In this document: positions 55,173-64,000 of the stretch, one piece after another
Layout: every line of letters begins with the position of its first letter
Position numbering within the stretch: the first letter of the stretch is position 1
Assembly (NCBI GenBank): GCA_017561155.1
Contig: JAFZDP010000003.1
Location: 1-64,000 of the forward strand
DNA length: 64,000 bases
Origin: Bacteroidales bacterium
Lineage (GTDB): Bacteria > Bacteroidota > Bacteroidia > Bacteroidales > P3
Direction of reading: 5' to 3'
Position numbers and translations under genes: made by a program
The notes under the pieces: model-generated
The model's input: only the letters and a program-made list of their open reading frames with translations
Database searches by the model: none
What the model was told of the DNA's origin: nothing

Positions 55173-55643
55173 TTACATGGAAAAACGGAAAGGTAGTAGC
55201 GAGTCGATACCATCAAATACCACTATGTTCCCATCGTTTTGATATAGAACTATCTTAATCTTGTTTTTGCTCTTGCTTTCGTATTCTCCAATAACTTGTC
55301 GGCAAGCACCACAAGGCGAAGCTCCACACCATTTACCATCTTGATTTTGGGCAATGATAGCAATACTTGTTATACCAATGTTAGGATGTTGAGCTACGGC
55401 CGAAAATAAAGCAACACGTTCGGCACACAAACCGGAAGGGTAGGCTATATTCTCTTGGTTATTACCTGTTACTATAGTTCCGTTGGCAAGCCTTACTGCA
55501 CATCCAACTTTAAATTTAGAATATGGCGAATATGCATTTGCCGATGCATTCATTGCTAGAGTAAGAAGTTCTTTGTCGTCGGTAGATAATTGTTCGACCG
55601 ATTCATATTCGGTGTATTCTATTTTTATACTTTTTGTTGTCAT
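55173..55643 (-). CDS. cdd: cytidine deaminase
   Basis: 156 residues. Zinc ligands and catalytic glutamate are in CAERVALF (C73, E75) and PCGACRQV (C111, C114). It deaminates cytidine and deoxycytidine in pyrimidine salvage. The start ATG 55643 gives the usual tetrameric-type length. Divergent from dusB. Confidence 0.95.
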   Translation of the reverse strand: MTTKSIKIEYTEYESVEQLSTDDKELLTLAMNASANAYSPYSKFKVGCAVRLANGTIVTGNNQENIAYPSGLCAERVALFSAVAQHPNIGITSIAIIAQNQDGKWCGASPCGACRQVIGEYESKSKNKIKIVLYQNDGNIVVFDGIDSLLPFRFSM

Positions 55644-55669
55644 TGGTTATTATTGTGATAAAAATAATG

Positions 55670-55677
55670 TATCTTTG
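55670..55677 (+). promoter_or_regulatory. -7 element upstream of dusB
   Basis: TATCTTTG lies 92 bp before the dusB ATG. The -33 box is at a poor distance (TTG at 55643 gives 24 bp), so only the -7 element is supported. Confidence 0.4.
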
Positions 55678-55769
55678 CAATGTTTTTCTGATAACGTAAG
55701 AACAAGTTTTAAAGTATGAAAATACTTGAAATTAATAATATTTAGATAGTAAAAACGACGTATACAAAT

Positions 55770-56747
55770 ATGGTAAAAATAGCAGATATAGAGGTAGGAG
55801 AGTTTCCGTTGATATTGTCGCCGATGGATGATATTACAGATTTGCCATTTCGTAAGCTTTGCAAACCTTATGGTGTTGATGTGCTTATAACAGAATTTAT
55901 TGCTGCCGATGGCATAATTCGCGAAGCCGATAAAAGTCGCAAAAAGATGACATTCGATGCTATGGAACGCCCAATTGCTGTACAGATATTCGGCCACGAT
56001 TTGTCGTCGTTGTTACAGTCGTTGGAATTTGTCGAAGCTGTTCAGCCGGATTTTATCGATATCAATTGGGGATGTCCGGTAAAGAAAGTGGCAGGTAGAG
56101 GAGCCGGTTCCGGAATACTGAAAGATATACCCAAAATGATAGCTATTACAGAAGCTATTGTAAAGGCTTCGAAACTACCTATAACAGTGAAAACAAGAAT
56201 AGGTTACGAAGAAACAAACAAACCAATAGTAGAAGTGGCCGAACGATTGCAAGATGTTGGGGTAAAGGCTATAAGTATACATGGTAGGACTAAAACCCAA
56301 ATGTATAAGGGTTCCGCTGATTGGACTTTGATAGGCAAGGTAAAAGAAAATCCGAGAATGACAATCCCTGTTTTTGGCAATGGCGACATAACGTCGGCAG
56401 AGATAGCTGTGGAGATGAAAAATAGGTATGGTGTAGATGGAATATTGATAGGTAGGGCATCGATAGGCAATCCATGGATTTTTGAGCAAACTAAACGATT
56501 GTTGAACGGATTGCCCAAAAGAGAGGTAACAATATCCGAACGAGTGGAGGTGTGTAAAGAACATCTTATGGCGGCTATAGAGTGGAAGGGAGAACGTACT
56601 GCCGTAATGGAAATGAGAAAGCACTATGGAGGATATTTTAAAGGTATTCAGGAATTTAAACAATTTAGAATTCCATTGGTTACATACGCTACATTAGACG
56701 AATTGCTACCAATATTTGATGCTATAGAAGAATATTATTCTAGATAA
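55770..56747 (+). CDS. dusB: tRNA-dihydrouridine synthase DusB
   Basis: 325 residues. FMN-dependent reduction of uridine in tRNA D loops. The TIM-barrel motifs include APM-like SPMDDITDLPFR, INWGCPVKK with catalytic C102, ISIHGRTKTQMYKGSADW and GNGDI. ATG 55770 matches the family start (MVKIADIEVGEFPLILSPM). Confidence 0.95.
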   Translation: MVKIADIEVGEFPLILSPMDDITDLPFRKLCKPYGVDVLITEFIAADGIIREADKSRKKMTFDAMERPIAVQIFGHDLSSLLQSLEFVEAVQPDFIDINWGCPVKKVAGRGAGSGILKDIPKMIAITEAIVKASKLPITVKTRIGYEETNKPIVEVAERLQDVGVKAISIHGRTKTQMYKGSADWTLIGKVKENPRMTIPVFGNGDITSAEIAVEMKNRYGVDGILIGRASIGNPWIFEQTKRLLNGLPKREVTISERVEVCKEHLMAAIEWKGERTAVMEMRKHYGGYFKGIQEFKQFRIPLVTYATLDELLPIFDAIEEYYSR

Positions 56748-56770
56748 TTGTCGTTGAAATATATAAACTA

Positions 56771-56804
56771 AAAAAGCTCTCAAAAGATTGTTTGAGAGCT
56801 TTTT
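56771..56804. terminator. bidirectional terminator between dusB and kal
   Basis: AAAAAGCTCTCAAA (56771-56784) pairs with TTTGAGAGCTTTTT (56791-56804), with T runs on both strands. Confidence 0.9.
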
Positions 56805-56824
56805 ATATATGTAGAATCTATAAT

Positions 56825-57214
56825 TTAGTTTTTGCGTTGGCATTTTTTAGGAGTAACACAAGTTCCAACAGCAGTACATACTACTATAGGTTCTTCAAGA
56901 AAATCTGCAGCCGAATCAGAAATATCAGGTCTTGAAACAGCAACTTTTCTTGCTTCGAATTTCATTTTGCGAGAAGAATTTCCTTCAGAAATAATTTCTC
57001 CTACAGCTTCGATATAGTCGCCTGCATATACAGGAGCAAGGAATTTAATTTCTTCGTAACCGGCAAAAAGACCTTCGTCGCCGTCGCGTTTTATCAAAAG
57101 TTCAGTAGCTACATCGCCAAACAAATGAACCATGTGAGCACCATCAACCAAATTTCCACCATAATGAGCATCTTTTGCACTCATTCTCAATCTTATCATT
57201 GAAGTTATTGCCAT
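56825..57214 (-). CDS. kal: 3-aminobutyryl-CoA ammonia-lyase (hotdog fold)
   Basis: 129 residues, a close match in pattern to Kal: [33 protein letters not shown] and [26 protein letters not shown]. Kal deaminates 3-aminobutyryl-CoA to crotonyl-CoA in lysine fermentation to acetate and butyrate. It lies 20 bp after atoD, suggesting one operon. The other pathway genes (kamA, kamDE, kdd, kce) are not in this window. Confidence 0.88.
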   Translation of the reverse strand: MAITSMIRLRMSAKDAHYGGNLVDGAHMVHLFGDVATELLIKRDGDEGLFAGYEEIKFLAPVYAGDYIEAVGEIISEGNSSRKMKFEARKVAVSRPDISDSAADFLEEPIVVCTAVGTCVTPKKCQRKN

Positions 57215-57234
57215 ATCTCTTAAATATTTATATG

Positions 57235-57882
57235 TTATTTTTTAATTATGTAATCTACAAAAATGCTAGGAGTTTTAATATGTTCGTGAGCCAAAGTACC
57301 TGTTTTTACAACTTCTAGAGGTTCAACGATAACAGTTTCGGCAGCTGTTGCCATAAGAGGGCAGAAGTTTTGCGAAGTACCTTTGTATATAAGGTTACCA
57401 TCTTCGTCGCTAATGTTCGCACCTATCAAAGCTACGTCTGCTTTCAATGGTTTTTCCAACAAATATTCTTTTCCGTCTACAACAATTTTTTGTTTACCTT
57501 CTTCAACTACAGTACCTAAACCGGTAGGAGTAAGTACTCCACCAAGACCGGCTCCACCGGCGCGTACACGTTCTGCCAAAGTTCCTTGAGGGCTGAATTC
57601 TACTTCCAATTCGCCGGAGTTCATTTGGTTGATTGTGTCTTCGTTTGTGCCAATGTGAGAAACGATAAGTTTTTTAACTTGATGATTTGAAATAAGTTTA
57701 CCGATACCTTTGTTTGGATAAGCAGTATCGTTGCAGATAAGGGTAATATCTTTAACTCCCTTTGCTGCTAATGCATCTATGACAGATATAGGAGAGCCAA
57801 CAGCCAAAAAACCTCCAATCATTAATGTCATGCCATCGTGTATTTTTTCAACGGCTTCGTCTACTGTTATAAATTTATTCAT
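57235..57882 (-). CDS. atoD: acetate/butyrate-acetoacetate CoA-transferase subunit A
   Basis: 215 residues of the alpha subunit of class I CoA-transferases: [15 protein letters not shown] near the start, then [22 protein letters not shown] and [26 protein letters not shown]. It shuttles CoA between acetoacetyl-CoA and acetate or butyrate. The beta subunit (atoA) normally adjoins but is absent on either side here; kal follows instead. Confidence 0.9.
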   Translation of the reverse strand: MNKFITVDEAVEKIHDGMTLMIGGFLAVGSPISVIDALAAKGVKDITLICNDTAYPNKGIGKLISNHQVKKLIVSHIGTNEDTINQMNSGELEVEFSPQGTLAERVRAGGAGLGGVLTPTGLGTVVEEGKQKIVVDGKEYLLEKPLKADVALIGANISDEDGNLIYKGTSQNFCPLMATAAETVIVEPLEVVKTGTLAHEHIKTPSIFVDYIIKK

Positions 57883-58184
57883 CGTTGTATCTTTAAATGT
57901 ATTATTAATCTATGATAAATATTATATATTTATACCCAATACGTTGATTTGTATATAAATATGTCTTATATTTGCTTTTTTTCTTCGCAAAAATATATTG
58001 CAAATATATGAATTTAATTGCAAATAGTGACAATAATTTCTCATTTTTTTTATAAACAATTGAGTAAAAATGTATTTTGCTATGTTTTAGATAGCATTGA
58101 AAATAGTTTGAAAAGCCATTTTTTAAGACCAAAAATTGTTGATGAAAACAATGAAAATTGAGCAATTTTTTGGAAGATTTTTGA

Positions 58185-58294
58185 TGATAGGGTGTCAAAA
58201 TAACGAAACCCGGGTGTTACGATGTTGATGCTATACTGTCAATTCTTTTATACCCGGCTATGAAAATAAGATCGAATGATAGTATATAACGATT
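58185..58294. repeat. weak 22-bp periodic array E
   Basis: GGGTGT recurs 22 bp apart (58190, 58212), and ACCCGG at 58208 and 58252 is 44 bp apart. TATACTGTC and TATACCCGG resemble units of array C. The array is more degenerate than A-D. The rest of 57883-58748 is very AT-rich with no gene, although it contains scattered TATATTTG-like sites. Confidence 0.4.
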
Positions 58295-58748
58295 ATGAAA
58301 GAAAAGCATGATAAAACTTTGATATATTGTAAATTAATGATTAAAATCGAAACGAAAAAAGTGTGAAGTTTGAGAAGTACGATGTAAAGTGATATTTTTA
58401 CGTTATGAAATCATGTTTTGGAAATAGATGATTGCGTTCTTTTTGCAGTCGCAACAAAATAAAAAAGTGGAAAATCTGTTATTAAAAAAACTGTAATTGG
58501 TAGAAGGTTTTTCCGAAAAAGAAGAGTTTTGATGAAGGAATAAAGTGTCAGAATAGGCAGGAAAAATATCGAGAAAAGGTGTCGAAAAGTAAGCAATATT
58601 GAGAAAAATGTGATGCGAAAAAAAAAGACAAACTTTTTCTTTCTCTAAATGCTTGTAAATTATGATTTTAATATAAATGGAAAAAATAAAAAAAATTAAA
58701 CTATCGAAAAAAAACGAGAAATGGTTAGGCAGATTGAATAAATCTTAC

Positions 58749-58756
58749 TATCTTTG
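58749..58756 (+). promoter_or_regulatory. -7 element upstream of the por operon
   Basis: TATCTTTG about 100 bp before porP. The -33 position shows only a partial match (GTTAG). Confidence 0.45.
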
Positions 58757-58855
58757 CAATTCATATTTCGGTTGATTTTTTAGCGAAAATCAAGAAGAAA
58801 TTGATTATATATAAGTGATAATAAATACATTAAATAGAATAAATACTACTGCACT

Positions 58856-59881
58856 ATGAAAATTAAAACCTTGAAGAATATATCATTTTTACTATTGATA
58901 TGGGGTTTTTCGTCTCTTTGTTCAGCGCAACAGGAGGCTCAGTTTACGCAGTATATGTTCAATAAACTTTCGTACAATCCGGGTTATGCAGGAACATCGG
59001 GATCGATATGTATGACGGGCTTGTACAGAGATCAGTGGATGGGGCTGACTTTAGATGCACCCACTGTTGGAGGTACCGCTGGCGTAACGCCCAAAACTTT
59101 TTTATTCACATTAGATTCTCCGATTCCATTTTTGCATGGTGGAGTGGGAGCTACTATTATGGCTGACAAAGTCGGCTACACATCGTCTGTGAATATTAGT
59201 TTTGACTATGCTTATCATGTTTTTTGGGGTGCAGGGGTATTGTCTGTAGGTCTTGAGGGAGCTTTAAATAATTATACTATAGACTTTTCAGGATTAGTTC
59301 CACCCGACGGTTTAACCGGTGATCCATCGAATCCGGTATCATCTCTTGGCGATGATCCTTTGTTGAATAATGAAAAAGCGAGTGAGATGTTGACAGACGT
59401 TTCGTTGGGTTTGTTTTATCAAGTGCCGGGAAGAGCTCATGCAGGTATCGCGATAAAAAATATATTGGCTGCCAAAAGTGAAACTCTAAACTATCAAAAC
59501 ACTCGTTGTATATATTTGATGGGAGGGTATGAATATACTTTACCTGCTAAACCATCAATTAGAATATTGCCATCAGCATTGGTAAAAACTGCTGATTTTT
59601 CTATTTTCCAAATAGACCTTTCTTGTTTGGTAGAATATCAGCGTTTGGTATGGGGCGGTTTATCGTACCGTTACCAAGATGCGATAGCAGTGTTGGCAGG
59701 TGTAAATTGGAAGAAATTGAGATTAGGTTTGTCGTATGATTTTACTACCTCTTCGCTTGGTGGTATTTCAAAACCGGGACGTAGCAAAGGTTCTATGGAG
59801 TTATATCTTAGATTCTGCTTCGATATAGTTCTTCCACCAAAACCACCATCAAGTTATCAAAATACACGTTATTTGTTGTAG
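58856..59881 (+). CDS. porP: PorP/SprF-family type IX secretion outer membrane protein
   Basis: 341 residues with a signal peptide ending SSLCSAQ. The mature N-terminus QEAQFTQYMFNKLSYNPGYAGTSG is the PorP/SprF signature, and the barrel strands end RFCFDIVLPPKPPSSYQNTRYLL. PorP helps assemble the T9SS surface complex used to export and anchor proteins with C-terminal domains. It heads the porPKLM cluster, as in Porphyromonas gingivalis. Confidence 0.93.
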   Translation: MKIKTLKNISFLLLIWGFSSLCSAQQEAQFTQYMFNKLSYNPGYAGTSGSICMTGLYRDQWMGLTLDAPTVGGTAGVTPKTFLFTLDSPIPFLHGGVGATIMADKVGYTSSVNISFDYAYHVFWGAGVLSVGLEGALNNYTIDFSGLVPPDGLTGDPSNPVSSLGDDPLLNNEKASEMLTDVSLGLFYQVPGRAHAGIAIKNILAAKSETLNYQNTRCIYLMGGYEYTLPAKPSIRILPSALVKTADFSIFQIDLSCLVEYQRLVWGGLSYRYQDAIAVLAGVNWKKLRLGLSYDFTTSSLGGISKPGRSKGSMELYLRFCFDIVLPPKPPSSYQNTRYLL

Positions 59882-59970
59882 AAACGTAACTTTTAAATAA
59901 AAATCTCGTAGAATAAGAGACTTAATTGGACAAAAAGAAACTTATTATGAATATTAAAATTCTTATCAAT

Positions 59971-61338
59971 ATGAAGAAAATAGTTTTAATGCTCAGTGGA
60001 CTAATGATGATGTGGAGTTGTGCCACTAGCGATCAAGGAGAACTGACTGGTGTAAGAGAACGTCAGATATTTGAAGACATAGACCTTGCAGGTATGGTGT
60101 TCATAGAACAAGGAAATTATATCATGGGTGGTGGAACTCAGGATAATGTCTACGGAGTAACTTCGCCATTGAGAACTGTTCAGATAGGTTCTTTCTTTAT
60201 GGACGAAACAGAGATAACTAATAACGAGTATCGTCAATTCGTTTATTGGGTAAGAGATTCTATTGCTCGCAGATTGTTGGGCGAAGCCGGTTTGGAAGGA
60301 TTCTTGATAGAAGAAGATGAGTATGGTGAACCTATAGATCCTGCTATCATCAATTGGAAAACTAAAATTGATTGGGAAAATCAAGAAGTTCGTGAAGCAT
60401 TAGAACCATTGTACTATGCAGTAAAAGATAGATTCTACAACCGTAGATCTTTTGACCCTGCTAAGTTTAATTACGAATATTATTGGATAGATTATAAACA
60501 AGCTGCTCAAAAAACTGATTATTCTAATACTCAAAAACAAGAATATAAGAGCACTATGTTTGCCAACAGACCAAAAGGTTTGAACGATAGATCGCAATTT
60601 ATCAAGAAAGAAGTGATAAATGTTTATCCAGATACATTGTGTTGGGTTCATGATTATGTATACAGTAGCAATGATGATTATACACAACATTATTTCTCAT
60701 CTCCTGCATACGATCATTATCCGGTAGTAGGTGTTACATGGAAACAAGCAAAAGCTTTCTGTGTATGGAGATCTAACTATTTGAACAATTATTTGAGATC
60801 GGTATCTTATACAGAAATGTGTGATTTCCGTTTACCAACCGAAGCTGAATGGGAATTTGCAGCACGCGGTGGAATGTCTGATATGCCTTACCCATGGGGA
60901 GGTCCATACATCAGAAATATGAATGGTTGTTTCTTGGCTAACTACGAACCATTGCGCGGTCATTATGATGACGATGGTGGTATGAGAACTTTGATGGTTG
61001 GACACTATGCTCCTAACGATTATGGTTTGTACGATATGGCAGGCAACGTAGCTGAATGGTGTGAAGATGCTTACAACGAATCAATATATGTAGTAGGTAA
61101 CAGCTTGGCATTGGCAAATTCTTACAATGCAGAAGATGATGATCCACCGGCAATGAAACGTAAAGTAATTCGTGGTGGTTCGTGGAAAGACCAAAAATAC
61201 TACATCCAAGTACAAACAAGAACATACGAATTCCAAGATACTGCAAAATCTTACATAGGTTTCAGATGTGTTGATTCTTATCTAGGACGTGTTAAAGGTG
61301 ATAACTTGAAAGCAGCATCTAATGTATATGCTTATTAA
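59971..61338 (+). CDS. porK: type IX secretion lipoprotein PorK/GldK
   Basis: 455 residues from ATG 59971 with lipobox MMWSC. The body is a formylglycine-generating-enzyme-like domain (GMVFIEQGNYIMGGG to GFRCVDS), typical of PorK/GldK, which forms rings with PorN under the outer membrane. Earlier in-frame starts at 59926 (TTG) and 59947 (ATG) would displace the signal peptide. 89 bp after porP. Confidence 0.93.
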   Translation: MKKIVLMLSGLMMMWSCATSDQGELTGVRERQIFEDIDLAGMVFIEQGNYIMGGGTQDNVYGVTSPLRTVQIGSFFMDETEITNNEYRQFVYWVRDSIARRLLGEAGLEGFLIEEDEYGEPIDPAIINWKTKIDWENQEVREALEPLYYAVKDRFYNRRSFDPAKFNYEYYWIDYKQAAQKTDYSNTQKQEYKSTMFANRPKGLNDRSQFIKKEVINVYPDTLCWVHDYVYSSNDDYTQHYFSSPAYDHYPVVGVTWKQAKAFCVWRSNYLNNYLRSVSYTEMCDFRLPTEAEWEFAARGGMSDMPYPWGGPYIRNMNGCFLANYEPLRGHYDDDGGMRTLMVGHYAPNDYGLYDMAGNVAEWCEDAYNESIYVVGNSLALANSYNAEDDDPPAMKRKVIRGGSWKDQKYYIQVQTRTYEFQDTAKSYIGFRCVDSYLGRVKGDNLKAASNVYAY

Positions 61339-61391
61339 TCTTGAAGTAAAATAAAAACATAATAAAAACAAACAAACAAAAACATTAAATT

Positions 61392-62387
61392 ATGAGTAAA
61401 CTTGATAATTTAGTACGTAGTAAGGGGTACAAAAACTTCATGGCCAAGCTTTATGGTATTGGAGCAGCCGTGGTTATTTTAGGTGCGATGTTTAAGATTA
61501 TGCACTGGCCAGGTGCCGACCCTATGATTGTAGCAGGGATGAGTACAGAAGCTATTATCTTCTTGTTCTCGGCATTTGAACCATTGCACGTTGAATATGA
61601 TTGGAGTTTAGTTTTCCCTGAATTGGCAGGTATGGACCATGAAGGTGCTGAATTAAATCCAGTAGAAGAAGGTGAAGAAGGAGAAGAACATCATGCAGCT
61701 GTTCCTGCAGCTTCCGGACGAAGAGGTGCTGCTATGGGTGGTAATGTTGTTATAAATGGTGTGCTTCCATCAGCAGATCCAATCTCTCAACAATTAGATA
61801 AGATGTTGGAAGATGCTAAGATAGGACCGGAATTAGTTGAAAGTTTGGCAAAGGGTATGCAAAACTTGGCAGATTCTGCAAATTCGTTGAATGGTATGGC
61901 TACTGCTGTTACTGCTTCTGATAAGTTTGTAACTAATATGGACAATGCTGCTAATGCTGTAGACGAATTGGCTGAAGCATATCGTCGTAATGCTGCTTCT
62001 ATAAATAAAGATTCTGAAACATCTGATGCTTATCTATATAGCTTGAAAGATGCTACAGATGCTGTTGCTTCGTTGTCTAATATTTACAAAGAAACTGCTC
62101 AAACATTGTCTAAAGGTGATGTTTCTTATGTTGAAGAATTGAAGAAGATGGCTTCAAGTTTGTCATCTATCAATGCAATGTATGAAATCCAATTGCAAAA
62201 TTCTACAACTCAGTTAGAAGCTACAAAACAAGTACAAGATAAGATTCAAAATATGGTGGTTAACTTTGCTAACTCTGCTGATGATGTATTGAAATACAAA
62301 GAACAAGTTGATGCATTATCAAGAAAAGTTGCTGAACTTAATAAAGTATACGGTAACATGTTGGCAGCAATGCAAACACGCATTTAA
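61392..62387 (+). CDS. porL: type IX secretion motor protein PorL/GldL
   Basis: 331 residues. Two transmembrane helices (about 19-36 and 43-62) carry the conserved FKIMHWPGAD loop and a glutamate E53 in the second helix, the position of the essential GldL proton-path glutamate. A long cytoplasmic coiled coil follows (about 140-325). PorL and PorM form the proton-driven inner membrane motor of the T9SS. Confidence 0.93.
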   Translation: MSKLDNLVRSKGYKNFMAKLYGIGAAVVILGAMFKIMHWPGADPMIVAGMSTEAIIFLFSAFEPLHVEYDWSLVFPELAGMDHEGAELNPVEEGEEGEEHHAAVPAASGRRGAAMGGNVVINGVLPSADPISQQLDKMLEDAKIGPELVESLAKGMQNLADSANSLNGMATAVTASDKFVTNMDNAANAVDELAEAYRRNAASINKDSETSDAYLYSLKDATDAVASLSNIYKETAQTLSKGDVSYVEELKKMASSLSSINAMYEIQLQNSTTQLEATKQVQDKIQNMVVNFANSADDVLKYKEQVDALSRKVAELNKVYGNMLAAMQTRI

Positions 62388-62444
62388 TTAGTAAAAGAAA
62401 GAAATCATTATATTTAACGAATAAATAATAATAAGGGATAGAAT

Positions 62445-64000
62445 ATGGGTGCAACGAATTGTCCGGAGACCCCCCGGCAGAAAATGATTGGGATGATGTA
62501 CTTGGTATATTTGGCACTTTTGGCGCTGAATGTGTCTGCAATGCTTTTGAATAGTTTTATCACAGTATCCGATACAATGGATAAATCTAATTTGGCTGTG
62601 TTGCAAAAAGTGGAAGATACCTACACTAAATTTCAAAATTTTGCGGCTACAAATCCTGAAAAAGCCGGTGATTACTATCAGAAAGCATTGCAAGTAAAAA
62701 AGCTTTCTGAAGAATTGAGAAATTATATTGATAGTATAAAATTCGATTTTATAGGTCAATTGGAAAAGGTAGCCGAATATCATGATACTGCAACAGGAGA
62801 GAAAATAAAAGTAGAATTTATAGGACCAGATGGAATAGTAGAGATTGCGAAGGTTAGAGATGTTGTTAATGCGGTAGGTGTTGGTTTTATGCAGCAGTTG
62901 AGTGCTGATGCTGCAGCCCAAAATCACTTTTTGGGAAGTGGAGATTTTAATGTAGAAAATGAAGAATTGCGTTCTGTTCAATTGCGTAAACATATCGAAA
63001 AATATAAAAGTGATGTAAGAACTCTTTTGAACGACCCAAATTTGAAGTTGCCCGGATTGGAAGTAGAGGGTGAAAACTTCACTTTGAATTCTCACGGAAA
63101 AGCTGCTAAAGGTTATTGGGAACGTCATATGTTTGAAAGTAATATTCCTGTAGCTGACGTTGTATTGTTGACACGTTTGACTACTGATATTATGAACTGT
63201 GAATTCGATTTGGCTAATTTCTTGTATAAATCGGTAAATGCCGACGACTTCAAATTTGACCAAGTAAGAGCTCGTGTTATACCTAAAGCAACTACTGTGA
63301 TGCAAGGTGATAACTATGAAGCTGATATCTTGGTGGCTGCTTACGATTCTAAAGCTGAATTAAGAGCTAAGATTAACGGAAAAGAAATCGTAGGAAGTGC
63401 TGCGGATAGCGGTTCTGTTCATTGGGTAGTAGGAACAGGTGCTTTGGGAGTACAAAAATATTCCGGAGAAATCTACGTTAAGAAAGAAAGTGGCGATGTA
63501 GCATATCCTTTCAGCGGAGAATATTTTGTAACAATGCCAAATGCCGTTGTTTCTTTGACCAATATGAACGTAATATATGCTGGTATTGATAACCCATTTT
63601 CGGTATCTGTTCCGGGTGTAAACAATAAAGATGTATTTGTAACAACAAATCAAGGAACAATACGTCCTGATCCGGAAGATAAAGGTGGCGGAAGCTATAT
63701 AATCAATGTAACTAAAGTAGCTCCTATTACAATGACAGTAGAGGCTAACATTGATGGGAAGAGAAAGAAGATGGGAGAATTTAAATATCGTTGTAAGAGT
63801 ATACCAACTCCAATCTTGAAGTTTGGTAAGAACGAAGGAAACTGTGCTATGAAGCCGGAAGAATTGAAAGCGATAGGTGGTTTCAAAGTTGCTATGAAAG
63901 ACTTTGAATTTAAAATCCCTGCTTTGAAAGTAACATCGTTCTCGTTCAATATTCAAGGAAGTGGTAAGTCGGATATACAAGCACGCAATACAGACCGTTT
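62445..64000 (+). CDS. porM: type IX secretion motor protein PorM/GldM (3' truncated by window)
   Basis: 518 codons from ATG 62445 to the edge without a stop. The start MGATNCPETPRQKMIGMMYLV matches GldM, with R11 in the TPRQKMI motif that pairs with the PorL glutamate in published motor structures, and one transmembrane helix (about 15-38). The periplasmic stalk domains follow, including VSLTNMNVIYAGIDNPFSVSVPGV. porN would be expected just beyond. Confidence 0.93.
   Translation, partial: MGATNCPETPRQKMIGMMYLVYLALLALNVSAMLLNSFITVSDTMDKSNLAVLQKVEDTYTKFQNFAATNPEKAGDYYQKALQVKKLSEELRNYIDSIKFDFIGQLEKVAEYHDTATGEKIKVEFIGPDGIVEIAKVRDVVNAVGVGFMQQLSADAAAQNHFLGSGDFNVENEELRSVQLRKHIEKYKSDVRTLLNDPNLKLPGLEVEGENFTLNSHGKAAKGYWERHMFESNIPVADVVLLTRLTTDIMNCEFDLANFLYKSVNADDFKFDQVRARVIPKATTVMQGDNYEADILVAAYDSKAELRAKINGKEIVGSAADSGSVHWVVGTGALGVQKYSGEIYVKKESGDVAYPFSGEYFVTMPNAVVSLTNMNVIYAGIDNPFSVSVPGVNNKDVFVTTNQGTIRPDPEDKGGGSYIINVTKVAPITMTVEANIDGKRKKMGEFKYRCKSIPTPILKFGKNEGNCAMKPEELKAIGGFKVAMKDFEFKIPALKVTSFSFNIQGSGKSDIQARNTDR

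Noticed and set aside
57905..58198. 97-codon minus-strand ORF before atoD
   Set aside because: AT-rich composition with an aromatic-rich random product; no start context and no family.
58856..64000. A new secretion system
   Set aside because: The genes match known type IX components PorP, PorK, PorL and PorM in the usual order.

Overview
The window is chromosomal DNA of an AT-rich member of the Bacteroidetes, most likely order Bacteroidales. The evidence is the type IX secretion genes (porP-porK-porL-porM) at the right edge, a short primary sigma factor of the Bacteroidetes type, and promoters of the form TTG-19/20 bp-TAnnTTTG. The phylum-typical families DUF3078, DUF4290, DUF4249, FISUMP lipoproteins, the Bat operon and a TonB-dependent OMP_b-brl receptor point the same way. 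No phage, plasmid or transposase gene is visible. The species cannot be named from sequence reading alone.

Layout. 1-12244 is housekeeping on the + strand: the tail of an unknown gene, recX, a DUF3078 protein, tRNA-Pro(GGG), recG, DUF4290, murA, a CpsB-type phosphatase, purB, an MsbA-like ABC exporter, ispF and threonine aldolase. 12245-14600 is a patchier stretch with a hairpin-forming MITE-like element, a 22-bp periodic repeat array in front of an HU-family gene, a FISUMP lipoprotein and a CAT-anticodon tRNA. 14788-30239 holds a LuxC-like reductase, then a probable operon of MoxR ATPase, DUF58, an unknown membrane protein and BatA-E, followed by a WG-repeat protein, RseC and a large secreted HExxH/propeller/barrel protein.

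30240-38207 is an accessory island of short, poorly recognisable genes: small lipoproteins, a CPCC zinc-ribbon protein, gene fragments, and two families of duplicated modules. It resembles orphan immunity-gene clusters, but no toxin gene is present. 38284-49343 is a minus-strand block: CPBP protease, rpoD, TonB-type receptor, trigger factor, DUF4249 lipoprotein, an ECF sigma operon and an M16 peptidase. 49473-57882 contains a glycogen branching enzyme, a Gate-domain transporter, a porin, a frameshifted gene, cdd, dusB, and an isolated atoD-kal pair of the lysine fermentation pathway. The window ends inside porM.

The most unusual feature is a set of intergenic arrays with an exact or nearly exact 22-bp period at 12785-13004, 30455-30630, 34637-34856 and 47809-47985, with a weaker one at 58185-58294. 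Units carry small palindromic cores. The first and third arrays align unit for unit over ten units, yet their four central units have switched to different palindromes. The second and fourth share a different unit type. They look like one dispersed element family with within-array homogenisation.
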